This document shows positions 33,976-42,842 of a stretch of 64,000 bases of DNA, piece by piece. The notes beneath the pieces were generated by a model, which did no database searches, was not told the DNA's origin, and saw only the letters and a program-made list of their open reading frames with translations. This stretch comes from UBA1447 sp002329225. Lineage in GTDB: Bacteria > Bacillota > Clostridia > Oscillospirales > Acutalibacteraceae. The stretch's first letter is position 1. The number at the start of each line of letters is the position of its first letter. Both the position numbers and the translations under genes were made by a program. Where the stretch lies: assembly GCA_050946835.1 (NCBI GenBank), contig JBMNVN010000001.1:434001-498000 (forward strand). Direction: 5' to 3'.

Positions 33976-34596
33976 TCATGACTCTTTCAACGTTTTTTTC
34001 TCATAAACATCTGTAAAGTTGAGTAAAAATAAAATCAGGAAAACGCCCCAGATAGGCAGGGTTTCTATCGCCCCGTTTTCTCCGAACAGAAGGAGAAGCA
34101 CAATCATAATTGCCAAAAGGGCGATGAATAGAAGCATTGTAACAAGCATACGCTTATTTTCTTTAGCCCGACTGAAGAGGAAGACTATCACCGCCGCCGC
34201 ACCGAAAGTGCCGAAAAGCAGGGCAGCGCTCCAATGAACCACCATGCGCCAATTAAAGTCATCCTCATGAGGAACAATTTTTGTAACGATAATGCATATA
34301 AAGCTCAGATACATAGAAACTTTGCCGACCTTGCCGTTATAATCATATCTGCGGTACATATAATTTATATTGAGCCAGAGGGCTGCAATCATAAAAATCA
34401 CCCAGAGATAATAAAGCTTCGGGTGAACCATCGCAATTACACTCGCCGTTTTTTCAAACCGGGGGTAAGAGACGCCCAGATATTCTACTTTAAGTGCGCC
34501 GAACCAGGTAATAAAACCTACGGCAAGAAAAAGCCAGAACATGCAGAAATACCTGTTTTCAACAACCCGACTTAAAAATCCCTTTTGTTTTTCCAT
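33976..34596 (-). CDS. Polytopic membrane protein of unknown function (206 aa)
   Basis: ATG 34596 (MEKQKGFLSR) is supported by AAGGGGA just upstream. The open frame extends to 34896 but that part overlaps a divergent gene and looks non-coding. There are six hydrophobic helices, with a polar HEDDFNWRMVVHWSAA segment between helices 3 and 4 whose acidic residues and histidines could bind metal. I do not recognise the family; a DUF998-like fold is a weak possibility. It is the first gene of the operon leading to GH38. Confidence 0.75.
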   Translation of the reverse strand: MEKQKGFLSRVVENRYFCMFWLFLAVGFITWFGALKVEYLGVSYPRFEKTASVIAMVHPKLYYLWVIFMIAALWLNINYMYRRYDYNGKVGKVSMYLSFICIIVTKIVPHEDDFNWRMVVHWSAALLFGTFGAAAVIVFLFSRAKENKRMLVTMLLFIALLAIMIVLLLLFGENGAIETLPIWGVFLILFLLNFTDVYEKKTLKES

Positions 34597-34717
34597 TACG
34601 TTCCCCTTGCCGTAAGGGCAAAGGCCCCCTTTCAAAAAAATGTTCGGTTTATTAAAATAACAAAAAGCGAATCTGAACAGCCACAGACCGTTTCCGTAAC
34701 AATACGGTGGCAACAAC

Positions 34718-34746
34718 TTGACAGCCGGCAACAGGCTCCCTACAAT
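34718..34746 (+). promoter_or_regulatory. Promoter of the SemiSWEET-like gene
   Basis: TTGACA (34718-34723), 17-bp spacer, TACAAT (34741-34746), close to consensus, about 50 bases before the TTG start at 34799. Confidence 0.75.
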
Positions 34747-34798
34747 ATCCGCATCGTTCAACATTCTAAAATAACTGTCAAACGAGGAGGAATTAATT

Positions 34799-35083
34799 TT
34801 GAGCGAGCTTTTAGAAACGCTTATGATAGTCAGTTTCGGTATCTCCTGGCCCGTTTCAATTGTTAAGTCGCTTAAATCCCGTACAGCTAAGGGCAAAAGC
34901 CCCGTGTTTATGGGTTTTGTGTTATTCGGCTATGCCTGCGGAATTGCCGCTAAACTCCTGAGTCAAAATGTTACCTATGTGCTTGTTTTTTATGTGATAA
35001 ATTTTGTAACCGTTTCGGCCGATTTGGGGCTGTATTTCAGGAACCGTAACCTTGACGCCAAAGCGGCCGAAACGGCGGGCTGA
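34799..35083 (+). CDS. SemiSWEET/PQ-loop-like small membrane protein (94 aa)
   Basis: Three predicted helices. SFGISWPVSIVKSLKSRTAKGKS near residue 12 resembles the first helix and proline kink of SemiSWEET/PQ-loop proteins, which form sugar-conducting dimers in bacteria. A second helix starts PVFMGFVLFGYACGIAAKL. The start is TTG 34799 after AGGAGGAATTAAT; the ribosome-binding site and the promoter at 34718-34746 both support it. The size (about 90 residues) matches SemiSWEET. Transport function is inferred, not shown. Confidence 0.7.
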   Translation: MSELLETLMIVSFGISWPVSIVKSLKSRTAKGKSPVFMGFVLFGYACGIAAKLLSQNVTYVLVFYVINFVTVSADLGLYFRNRNLDAKAAETAG

Positions 35084-35103
35084 ACGGACAGGGCAATCCG
35101 TTC
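35082..35103. repeat. Hairpin between convergent SemiSWEET-like and ThuA genes
   Basis: GAACGGA (35082-35088) and TCCGTTC (35097-35103) are perfect complements. The 3' side lacks a T-tract, so terminator strength should be low. Confidence 0.4.
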
Positions 35104-35124
35104 ATCTTCATTAATAATCTGATG

Positions 35125-35880
35125 TTACCAAAGCCACTTTTTCTTCTCCGCCGGATGGATTACCTCCGGGGGGGTTTTTATGTGAATGCTTTTGCCTTCG
35201 GATATAAAATCGGTTTTTCCGCTGTCTTTTTTGGCTGCCCAAACCACGGCATTTTCAATTATTTTGCGGATGTTTTCGTCATAATAAATGGGGAAGGTTT
35301 CGTGCCCCGGCTGAAAATAGAAAACCCTGCCTTCACCCCTTGTGAAAGTACAGCCGCTTCTGAAAACCTCGCCGCCGGAAAACCAGCCGGTGAAAACCAC
35401 GGAATCAGGCTTGGGAATATCAAAATATTCACCGTACATTTCTTCACGGTCCAAACGGAAACCCTGAGGAACACCCTCTGCTATGGGGTGATACGGATCC
35501 GTGGTCCAAATTCTTTCCGCTTCATTTTCCTCTTCCCTCCAACTCAGGGAGCAATGGGTACCCATAAGCCTTTTAAAGACCTTTGACTCGTGGCCGGAAT
35601 GAAGCACGATTGCGCCCATACCGTCCTGATCTACCCGTTTGAAAATTCTTTCTACCAGTTCGTCTTTCACCATACCGTGGAAGCAGTGACCCCACCACAA
35701 AAGAACATCGGTGTTGTTGAGCACTTCATCCGGTAAACCCTGCTTAGCGTCTTTCAGCAATGCGGTTTTGACGGAGTATCCCTCTTTGCCGTCAAAAATA
35801 CTTTTTATCGCCGCATTCATTCCCTCCGGATACGCCTTGCCTTTGTGAGTGCTTTCGTTCCAAACAGTTACATTAATCAC
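35125..35880 (-). CDS. ThuA-like domain protein
   Basis: A 251-residue protein of the ThuA (trehalose utilisation) glutamine-amidotransferase-like fold. It has INVTVWNESTHKGKAYPEG at the start, VLLWWGHCFHG near residue 60 (the usual DVLIWWGH motif), AIVLHSGHESKVFKRL near 90 and YFQPGHETFPIYYD near 205. ThuA proteins are linked to disaccharide 3-keto-sugar use in Rhizobium and many gut bacteria. It follows a 720-residue unknown by 34 bp and likely shares its promoter. Confidence 0.88.
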   Translation of the reverse strand: MINVTVWNESTHKGKAYPEGMNAAIKSIFDGKEGYSVKTALLKDAKQGLPDEVLNNTDVLLWWGHCFHGMVKDELVERIFKRVDQDGMGAIVLHSGHESKVFKRLMGTHCSLSWREEENEAERIWTTDPYHPIAEGVPQGFRLDREEMYGEYFDIPKPDSVVFTGWFSGGEVFRSGCTFTRGEGRVFYFQPGHETFPIYYDENIRKIIENAVVWAAKKDSGKTDFISEGKSIHIKTPPEVIHPAEKKKWLW

Positions 35881-35914
35881 GATGACTTCTCCTTTCAGAA
35901 GTTATTTCTTCGAC

Positions 35915-38077
35915 TTATTTCTGATCGAGCACTTTGAACAGTTCCTCAAAGGGGATACCGCTGTCTTTACCCTCTTCTGCTATTACCTTGTTATAGCGTC
36001 CGATCCAATAGGGGAAAATAAGGTTATAAGATTCGCACAGATGTCTGTGCATATGCCCCTGTTTTGCATGGAAAAAGTTCGAACCGGTACCGCCCCTTTC
36101 GTCCATAGCCACGGCATAGGGGGTTTTGCCGTCTTTATAAAACAACATTCCCTCATCTTCCACCACATCCGGGCGAGTGGAGTTGTCAATATAAAACTCA
36201 CGGGAGTTTACGGGGTAACGGGTAAGCTGCCACTTAAGCATGTCGGCACAACTGCGGCCGAATGCGTCAAGTTGTTCTTCTTCGTTGTTTACGACCTGAT
36301 AAATCAGGGACCATTCCACATCTCTGGCATATTTTTCCAGCTCCCACCAGGAGTCCGCACCCTGCCTGTACTTTTCTATCAGAACCGGATCCGTTTCCAA
36401 TTGAGTGAGCGTATAGTAAGCAACGGCAGCCATGCGCACATCCGAATAGTTCATAAATTTGACTATCCGATCGAAAACCTCTTCCTCATTATTCTCATCA
36501 TCCACCAGTTCACGAACGATAATACGATAGCGCCCGAAATGCTCCCTGAGAATATCCGCATAACGGTAGGGTTCTTCAAGGGCAAGTTTACGGTATTCCT
36601 CGTTCCATCTTTCCTCACCGGTGATATGGTGAGCCACCTTATAAAGCTGTAAAAGTACTGAAAGACCCAGCGGCGCATCGGGGAAACCGTCGCTGTCCCG
36701 ATTCATATAGTATTCCCGGCTCATGCGCGCCCAGGATGTAGGCTGTCCGCCGGCATCGGTATGGCAATAGCCGTTTTCGGTAAAATGGATTGCGTGGCGG
36801 CGCACTATTGTACGGATAATTTCCGCAAGTTCCGGATCGTCCGGGCCGAGAATATCATATGCCAAATGCCAAACGGCATAGTGACCTACCAGCTCGTCGT
36901 TGGAGGTGTCGCATTTGTAGGTAATATCGTCATCGCCCCAATTTTTACCGGTGGCGGGATTTATCTCATCGGTATAGAGTTTTCTGAGCCTTTCGGGTAT
37001 CTCCATTGAACTGTCCACGGTAAGCAGGGGGGGTACATCATCGCCTTTATCCGATGTGGAGGGAATGCGAATTGATATCAACTTGCCGTCGGGAGTGAAC
37101 TTTTTACGGAAGAACACCCCGTCATGATGCGGAATGGGGTCGTTTACCGGGTCATTGACATGGTAGGAACGGGCTATGTAGCCTTCCACATTACGAAATA
37201 CTATTTCGGGCATACCTTCAACAGCCCAATCCTCGGGGTTAACCGGCCCTAAATTCGCCACTTTATAATCCACCGGGCCTTCATCGGGGATGTCGATTAA
37301 AAACTCCCTGCCTTCCAACAAAAACTCTTCACTGGCTCTGTTGGTGCCGGGTATATTGTAGCGCAAAAAGGAGGGCACCTTCCCTTTCCAGCCGGGGATA
37401 CAGGCCAAAAGCAAAACCGCCTCCACCCAGCGGGTTGCCACCTCTTTTGCTCTGGCAACCTCTTCTTTTGTCGCTGCGGGATCCTCTTTAAGCACTCCGT
37501 AGCGGCAGATATCGCCCATGGCTACAAGGGAAGTCCATAAACCGTCATTATCCGACTCGCGGCCAATCCAACGGTTATTATCTTTATCCCATCTGGCGCC
37601 GCTGAGCATGCCTCTGCGCTGCACATACTTCATATTTACATCCGACAGGAAAATCGCTTTTTCTTTAACGGACATGGCCTTCATCGCAATATGGGATACA
37701 CCTGTTTTTGTAAGAACATAAACTCCGTTGTCCGAATCCCCGTCCACGGTCAGAACCTCGTTGTCCGTGAGGTAAGCCATGGCACGAAAACACTGCACTC
37801 TGTCAAGAGGTTCCTCTTCAGCCTCATTTACACGCCAGAGCCCTTCGTTTGTGCCCAGCCATAAAACATTTTTTTCGTCCTCAAAGACGCAGGTAATCAT
37901 CTCCGGCGTTAAAAAATCCGGCAAACGCTTTTTCTGCTGCTCGTTAAGAGCAGTTGCGGGTAAACTTTCCAATGCCTTTACAAGTTCCGGATTGTCTTCC
38001 CTTTTCTGCCTGATTGCCAAACGCTGCAAAGTTTCTTTCAACTTTGCGGGTTCGCCCAAATAATCTCTTCTTGCCAT
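35915..38077 (-). CDS. Large unknown protein, possible (alpha/alpha)-barrel with propeller-like N-terminal repeat
   Basis: A 720-residue cytoplasmic protein. Around residues 54-80 it has ITCVFEDEKNVLWLGTNEGLW, a Reg_prop (two-component-regulator propeller) repeat, and a second weak repeat follows. From about 330 to 690 the sequence is helical with many Trp, Asp and Glu residues (WHLAYDILGPDDPE, SWARMSREYYMNRDSDGFPD), as in six-hairpin glycosidases. I cannot name a family. It heads an operon with a ThuA protein, so a sugar or glycan role is plausible. A well-placed AGAGAGG precedes its ATG. Confidence 0.8.
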   Translation of the reverse strand: MARRDYLGEPAKLKETLQRLAIRQKREDNPELVKALESLPATALNEQQKKRLPDFLTPEMITCVFEDEKNVLWLGTNEGLWRVNEAEEEPLDRVQCFRAMAYLTDNEVLTVDGDSDNGVYVLTKTGVSHIAMKAMSVKEKAIFLSDVNMKYVQRRGMLSGARWDKDNNRWIGRESDNDGLWTSLVAMGDICRYGVLKEDPAATKEEVARAKEVATRWVEAVLLLACIPGWKGKVPSFLRYNIPGTNRASEEFLLEGREFLIDIPDEGPVDYKVANLGPVNPEDWAVEGMPEIVFRNVEGYIARSYHVNDPVNDPIPHHDGVFFRKKFTPDGKLISIRIPSTSDKGDDVPPLLTVDSSMEIPERLRKLYTDEINPATGKNWGDDDITYKCDTSNDELVGHYAVWHLAYDILGPDDPELAEIIRTIVRRHAIHFTENGYCHTDAGGQPTSWARMSREYYMNRDSDGFPDAPLGLSVLLQLYKVAHHITGEERWNEEYRKLALEEPYRYADILREHFGRYRIIVRELVDDENNEEEVFDRIVKFMNYSDVRMAAVAYYTLTQLETDPVLIEKYRQGADSWWELEKYARDVEWSLIYQVVNNEEEQLDAFGRSCADMLKWQLTRYPVNSREFYIDNSTRPDVVEDEGMLFYKDGKTPYAVAMDERGGTGSNFFHAKQGHMHRHLCESYNLIFPYWIGRYNKVIAEEGKDSGIPFEELFKVLDQK

Positions 38078-38146
38078 TGATTAAACCTCTCTTTTTATTT
38101 TTACGGACCTGCAACCGAATCAGCCTGCCCGTTTTTTCCAATTCGT

Positions 38147-38176
38147 ATTCTATTATCTATCAGGGATTGCTGTCAA
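38147..38176 (-). promoter_or_regulatory. Promoter of the 720-aa unknown and ThuA operon
   Basis: On the minus strand TTGACA (38171-38176), 18-bp spacer, TAGAAT (38147-38152), about 70 bases before ATG 38077. Confidence 0.7.
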
Positions 38177-38212
38177 GCGAATAAGAAAGCAATCGGCTTT
38201 TTTAATGTTTTG

Positions 38213-38980
38213 TTAAGAATTTATGGAGTTTATAACATACCAAACGGCATCTTCATTATTGGAGGGGGCAATTTTATCCGCCTCGGCTTTTACATGTTCC
38301 GGGGCATTGTCCGTTGCATAGCTGAGGTCGGCGGCTTTGAACAGGCTAATATCATTTTCATAATCCCCGATTGCGATAACAGTATGCACATCGGGGCAGA
38401 ATTCTTCTTTTAATACCCGTGCGCAGTTGCCTTTTCCGCTTTCCGGGCTGTGCATTTCCAAGCCGAAAGGCCAGCTGCGGTCAAACAAAAAACGATGCCC
38501 GAACTTTTCTTCCAGATCTATTCTCGCCTCAAAGGCTTCAGAAGCGCGGGAAAATCGAAAAAGATATTTATATACCTTTTCATTCTCGTAGACATCGTAA
38601 AATTCCGCAACGCCGCGTTCCTCTTCCAAGACCCAACCCGAAGGGGTATACACCTCAAAGTTTTCTATGCCTGATATGTGTTTTTTGTCTATATAGGAAA
38701 ACACGTCTTTGTAAAAAGAATCCAAAGGGTACTCCCTGAGGATTCTTCGCTTGTGAATATCATAAATAACCGTGCCGTTTACGGCAATTAACGGAGCATT
38801 GGGCAAAAAGGGAAATGTCCGTGCATGCTCGGGCATCCTGCCCGTGGCGAGAGTAAACAATCCGCCGCCGTCAACAAAACTTCTGATTGCTTTAAGATTT
38901 TTTGCGGAGATTTCACCTGCCGAGTTTACCAGCGTACCGTCAATATCCGAACAGATAAGATAACCTGAATAATCCGTCAT
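38213..38980 (-). CDS. HAD superfamily Cof-type sugar phosphatase
   Basis: A 255-residue HAD hydrolase of the Cof/IIB type. Motif I is CSDIDGTLVNSAGE (nucleophile Asp and acid Asp), motif II FTLATGRMPEH and motif IV VIAIGDYENDISLF (GDxxND). A cap domain lies in the middle. It removes phosphate from sugar phosphates or flavin and pyridoxal derivatives. It follows the Eis-like gene by about 50 bp. Confidence 0.9.
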   Translation of the reverse strand: MTDYSGYLICSDIDGTLVNSAGEISAKNLKAIRSFVDGGGLFTLATGRMPEHARTFPFLPNAPLIAVNGTVIYDIHKRRILREYPLDSFYKDVFSYIDKKHISGIENFEVYTPSGWVLEEERGVAEFYDVYENEKVYKYLFRFSRASEAFEARIDLEEKFGHRFLFDRSWPFGLEMHSPESGKGNCARVLKEEFCPDVHTVIAIGDYENDISLFKAADLSYATDNAPEHVKAEADKIAPSNNEDAVWYVINSINS

Positions 38981-39031
38981 TTGTAAAATTACAACCTCCG
39001 GGCGTTTTTGACAAAGAAACGGGAATTGTTG

Positions 39032-40204
39032 TCAGTAGGCTTCAGTAAAAAATATCTCTTTTTTCGGGAAGATGGAATACAACAGTTCCCTGTTTGAGTT
39101 TATTTGAACGGTGTTAAACAGCGCTTCCTTTTCGAGCGATGTGTGGCCGGAGGCAAAACGCGCCAGAACATTGGCATCGCAAAGCAAATCCGCTTCCGCA
39201 CCGCCCCGGGTAACATTGACTGTTCCGTCTTCAAAACTCAGGGTGAAGCAATCATTATTCCAAGGTATACTTCCGTCATTGATTTGTATTGTAACCCTGC
39301 CGTTTTGAGAGGAAGGCTTAATCAGAGCTAAAACCTTTTCGGCATCCACAACCCTGTTCATACCGAAAGTATTCCGTTCCCTTTGCACAAGCAGGGGTTC
39401 CGATACAAGGATTGTAAAATCAATATCCGAAGGCAGACTGCCCTTTAAAGCCTTAAAAACGGGGTGGAAGCGGCTGAGAAATCCCAATAATCCTCTCAGG
39501 CCGTCATAGTTTTTAAAAGCGAGTTCCCGCACAGCCATCTCATGTTGCTGTGTTGAGGAAGAGTCGTAGGAAATATAGCTCACCGCCTCGCCCTCTGGTG
39601 TGTACCAAATATATGTGCTTATCAGTTCGGTGTAGGGGTCGCAATCGAACATCTCTTTCCATTGACTTTCATCACGAACCACCGCAAAGTTTTTGTCGGC
39701 AATATAGTGATTGTAAACTTCTTTCACATCGGAAATGTTTTCATCGTATACAAGCTGTTCGGCATATCCCGGCGCCCTCAAATCCGCAAAGGCATCAAGA
39801 GGCATACTCACACACTGCCTGTCATAACAGCACTCATAGCCGAACATACGGTAGTAGGTATGCGAAAATGGAAAAAGGCAGGACCAAATCTGACCGTTTT
39901 CTCTCATCTCTTCAAAACAGAAGTTAAACATTTTGCGCACATAGCCCTTGTTGCGCTCCCGGGGCAGAGTCGCTATCGCACCGATACCTCCGAGCTTAAT
40001 GTTCCGCCCGTTAAAACGAACATTGAACGGTTCAATACGGGCGGTAGTGCAAGCCCTGCCCGTATCATCAAAAAGCGCACGAACCGCTTCATAATCTTCT
40101 TTAACCTTTTCCGGGTCGCTGAAGTCTTTTTTCGAGTTATAGGATGCGGAGCGGAGTTTTAAAATCTCCATATGTTCTTCCGGCAAAATCTTTCTGATTT
40201 CCAT
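39032..40204 (-). CDS. Eis-like GNAT acetyltransferase (fused GNAT and SCP2-like domain)
   Basis: A 390-residue protein. The first GNAT domain has GGIGAIATLPRERNKGYVRKMF near residues 72-93, the acetyl-CoA loop, and RMFGYECCYDR near 117-127. A second GNAT-like region and a C-terminal sterol-carrier-like domain (residues 290-390) complete the Eis layout. Eis enzymes acetylate aminoglycosides and protein lysines. AAAGGAGTG precedes ATG 40204. It lies 14 bp downstream of clpB, so the two are cotranscribed. Confidence 0.85.
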   Translation of the reverse strand: MEIRKILPEEHMEILKLRSASYNSKKDFSDPEKVKEDYEAVRALFDDTGRACTTARIEPFNVRFNGRNIKLGGIGAIATLPRERNKGYVRKMFNFCFEEMRENGQIWSCLFPFSHTYYRMFGYECCYDRQCVSMPLDAFADLRAPGYAEQLVYDENISDVKEVYNHYIADKNFAVVRDESQWKEMFDCDPYTELISTYIWYTPEGEAVSYISYDSSSTQQHEMAVRELAFKNYDGLRGLLGFLSRFHPVFKALKGSLPSDIDFTILVSEPLLVQRERNTFGMNRVVDAEKVLALIKPSSQNGRVTIQINDGSIPWNNDCFTLSFEDGTVNVTRGGAEADLLCDANVLARFASGHTSLEKEALFNTVQINSNRELLYSIFPKKEIFFTEAY

Positions 40205-40218
40205 TTATTTCACTCCTT

Positions 40219-42771
40219 TTACAAGGTCACCGTTTCACCGTCGGCGACTTCTCCTTTTACTATCTTCAGGGCAAGTTCGGTTTCGATATGTTTTTGCAGA
40301 TATCTTTTAACCGGCCTTGCTCCGTACAAAGGCGAGTAAGCTTCCCGGGCGATTTTTTCTTTTGTTTCCGGCGTCAGGTTCAGGGTAATATTTCTCTGAG
40401 CAAGTTTTTCCCTTATACCTTCCAAAGATATATCGATTATCTTTTTGATTTGTTCCAAGGTCAAGGGGGAAAAAACTATGATATCGTCCACACGGTTTAT
40501 AAATTCCGGGCGAAAGTGCCTTTTTACCTCTTCTTCCACCCTTTCCCTGACCTCTTCCGGGATAATGCCGTCGGGGGAGATATTTTCAATCAAATAGGTA
40601 CTGCCTATGTTGGAGGTCATGATTACGATGGTGTTTTTAAAATCCACCGTCCTGCCCTGATTGTCGGTGAGCCTGCCGTCGTCCAACAATTGCAGCAGGA
40701 TGTTGAACACATCCGGATGAGCCTTTTCAATCTCGTCAAAAAGGATCACGCTGTACGGTCTGCGGCGCACGGCTTCGGTAAGTTGGCCGCCTTCATCATA
40801 ACCCACATAACCGGGAGGCGCTCCCACAAGGCGGGAAACCGCATGTTTTTCCATATACTCGGACATATCAATGCGAATCATATTTTTTTCGCTGTCAAAT
40901 AGCGCTTCCGACAAGGCTTTTGCAAGTTCCGTTTTACCTACGCCGGTGGGACCTAAGAAAATGAAAGAACCTATGGGTTTGCCGATATCTTTAAGCCCCG
41001 CTCTCGCCCTTAAAACCGCCTCGGAAACGGCTGTAACCGCATCTTCCTGACCGACTACCCGCTTATGGAGTACCTCTTTCAGCCTGAGCAGTTTTTCTTT
41101 TTCCGCCTCCACAAGGCGGCTGACCGGAATACCTGTCCATTTGGACACAATTTCGGCTACCTCGTCTTCCGTCACCTCTTCTTTAAGAAGGCTGTCTTCT
41201 TTGGAGCTTTCCAGAGACTCCTTTTCCCGCTCCAGTCTTGCCTCAAGAGCGGGTAAGGTGCCGTATTTCAGCTGAGCAAGTTTTTCCAGCTCATATCCAC
41301 GTTCGGCTTCCTCAATCCGGAGCTTGACATCAGTAATCTCCTGCTTTGTGGCTTTAAGTTTGATAATGGCCTGTTTTTCACTTTCCCACTGTGCCCGCAT
41401 TTGCATATCTTTTTCCCGCAGTTGGGAAAGTTCTTCCTCAATGGCCTCAAGACGCAGTTTTGAGGCTGAGTCGCTCTCTTTACCGAGGGCCTGTTTTTCT
41501 ATTTCCAGCTGCATAATCTTACGGGAAGTTTCATCAAGTTCCGCAGGCATGGAGTCAATTTCCATACGAATTTTTGAGGCGGCTTCGTCCATAAGGTCAA
41601 TGGCCTTGTCCGGCAAAAAGCGGTCGCTTATATATCTGTCGGATAGTGTGGCGCAGGCTATGAGAGCGCCGTCGGTAATTCTGACCCCGTGGTGAATCTC
41701 GAACTTCTCTTTAAGCCCTCTCAAAATGGAGATGGTGTCCTCCACATCGGGCTGCTCAATAAGGATTTTCTGAAAGCGCCTTTCCAAAGCGGCATCTTTT
41801 TCGATTGTTTTGCGGTATTCATCCAGAGTGGTGGCGCCTATGCAATGCAGTTCTCCCCTTGCAAGTTTCGGTTTTAAAAGGTTACCGGCATCCATGGAAC
41901 CTTCCGCCTTACCGGCGCCCACTATTGTGTGAATCTCGTCAATAAACAGAATTATTCTGCCGTCGGACTTTTCAATTTCATTCAGAACCGCTTTCAGCCT
42001 TTCTTCAAACTCGCCGCGGTATTTCGCCCCGGCTATTAAAGCCCCCATATCCAGGGCATAGACGGTTTTGTCTTTCAGTCCTTCCGGCACATCTCCGTGA
42101 AGAATGCGTTGAGCAAGGCCCTCCACAACTGCGGTTTTGCCCACGCCCGGTTCCCCTATGAGCACGGGGTTGTTTTTTGTGCGCCGGGAGAGAATCTGAA
42201 TAGTATGCCTGATTTCACTGTCCCTGCCGATGACCGGGTCAAGTTTGCCCTCTTTTGCAAGCTCCACCAGATCTCTGCCGTATTTATTCAAAGCGTCGTA
42301 GCTGTCTTCCGGCGTCTGACTGGTAATGCGTTGATTTCCCCTTACCTTGGTCAGCGCCTGAAGAAAACTGTCCCTGTTTATACCGTATTTTTCAAAGATC
42401 TTTCGGGAGGGAGAACCCTTTTCTTCCAGCATGGCCAAATACAGATGTTCCACGCTGACGAACTCGTCTTTGAAGTTTTCAGCCGCTTTTTCCGCCTCTG
42501 AAAACAGACTGCTCAGACGGCGGCCCGCATAGACTCCTCCGGAACCGCTGACCCTGGGCAGCTTGTCAACCTCGTTTCGCACATCTTGGGAAACAGCCGT
42601 CGGGTTAACATCCATCAACTCCAACAGCCGGGGGATAAGCCCGTCCTGTTGGTACAGGAGAGCAAGATGCAGGTGTTCGGGTTCCAATTGTTGGTGCCCT
42701 TCATCGGCGGCAAGGGTCTGCGCCTGCATAATCGCAGTTTGTGCATTTTGTGTGTATCTGTCAAAATTCAT
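40219..42771 (-). CDS. clpB: ClpB protein disaggregase
   Basis: An 850-residue Hsp100 chaperone. It has a Clp N-domain (residues 1-145), NBD1 with Walker A GEPGVGKTA near 200, a coiled-coil middle domain (about 400-520) rich in leucine and charged residues, and NBD2 with GPTGVGKTE near 596. VLHKRVVGQEDAV opens NBD2 as expected. ClpB pulls polypeptides out of aggregates with DnaK. The AlaX-like gene is 71 bp upstream. No CIRCE element was seen upstream of it. Confidence 0.95.
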   Translation of the reverse strand: MNFDRYTQNAQTAIMQAQTLAADEGHQQLEPEHLHLALLYQQDGLIPRLLELMDVNPTAVSQDVRNEVDKLPRVSGSGGVYAGRRLSSLFSEAEKAAENFKDEFVSVEHLYLAMLEEKGSPSRKIFEKYGINRDSFLQALTKVRGNQRITSQTPEDSYDALNKYGRDLVELAKEGKLDPVIGRDSEIRHTIQILSRRTKNNPVLIGEPGVGKTAVVEGLAQRILHGDVPEGLKDKTVYALDMGALIAGAKYRGEFEERLKAVLNEIEKSDGRIILFIDEIHTIVGAGKAEGSMDAGNLLKPKLARGELHCIGATTLDEYRKTIEKDAALERRFQKILIEQPDVEDTISILRGLKEKFEIHHGVRITDGALIACATLSDRYISDRFLPDKAIDLMDEAASKIRMEIDSMPAELDETSRKIMQLEIEKQALGKESDSASKLRLEAIEEELSQLREKDMQMRAQWESEKQAIIKLKATKQEITDVKLRIEEAERGYELEKLAQLKYGTLPALEARLEREKESLESSKEDSLLKEEVTEDEVAEIVSKWTGIPVSRLVEAEKEKLLRLKEVLHKRVVGQEDAVTAVSEAVLRARAGLKDIGKPIGSFIFLGPTGVGKTELAKALSEALFDSEKNMIRIDMSEYMEKHAVSRLVGAPPGYVGYDEGGQLTEAVRRRPYSVILFDEIEKAHPDVFNILLQLLDDGRLTDNQGRTVDFKNTIVIMTSNIGSTYLIENISPDGIIPEEVRERVEEEVKRHFRPEFINRVDDIIVFSPLTLEQIKKIIDISLEGIREKLAQRNITLNLTPETKEKIAREAYSPLYGARPVKRYLQKHIETELALKIVKGEVADGETVTL

Positions 42772-42842
42772 TAAAATCCACCTCCGGAATAAAACCCTTC
42801 ATAATTTCCGCTTATCTTACGAACCGTTTTAAAATAAACTAC

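Noticed and set aside
34597..34896. N-terminal 100 residues of the long frame starting at 34896
   Set aside because: This part overlaps the promoter and start of the divergent SemiSWEET-like gene, and a good ribosome-binding site precedes ATG 34596.
35915..38077. Hybrid two-component sensor, because of the Reg_prop-like repeat
   Set aside because: No histidine kinase, Y_Y_Y or response-regulator domain is present.
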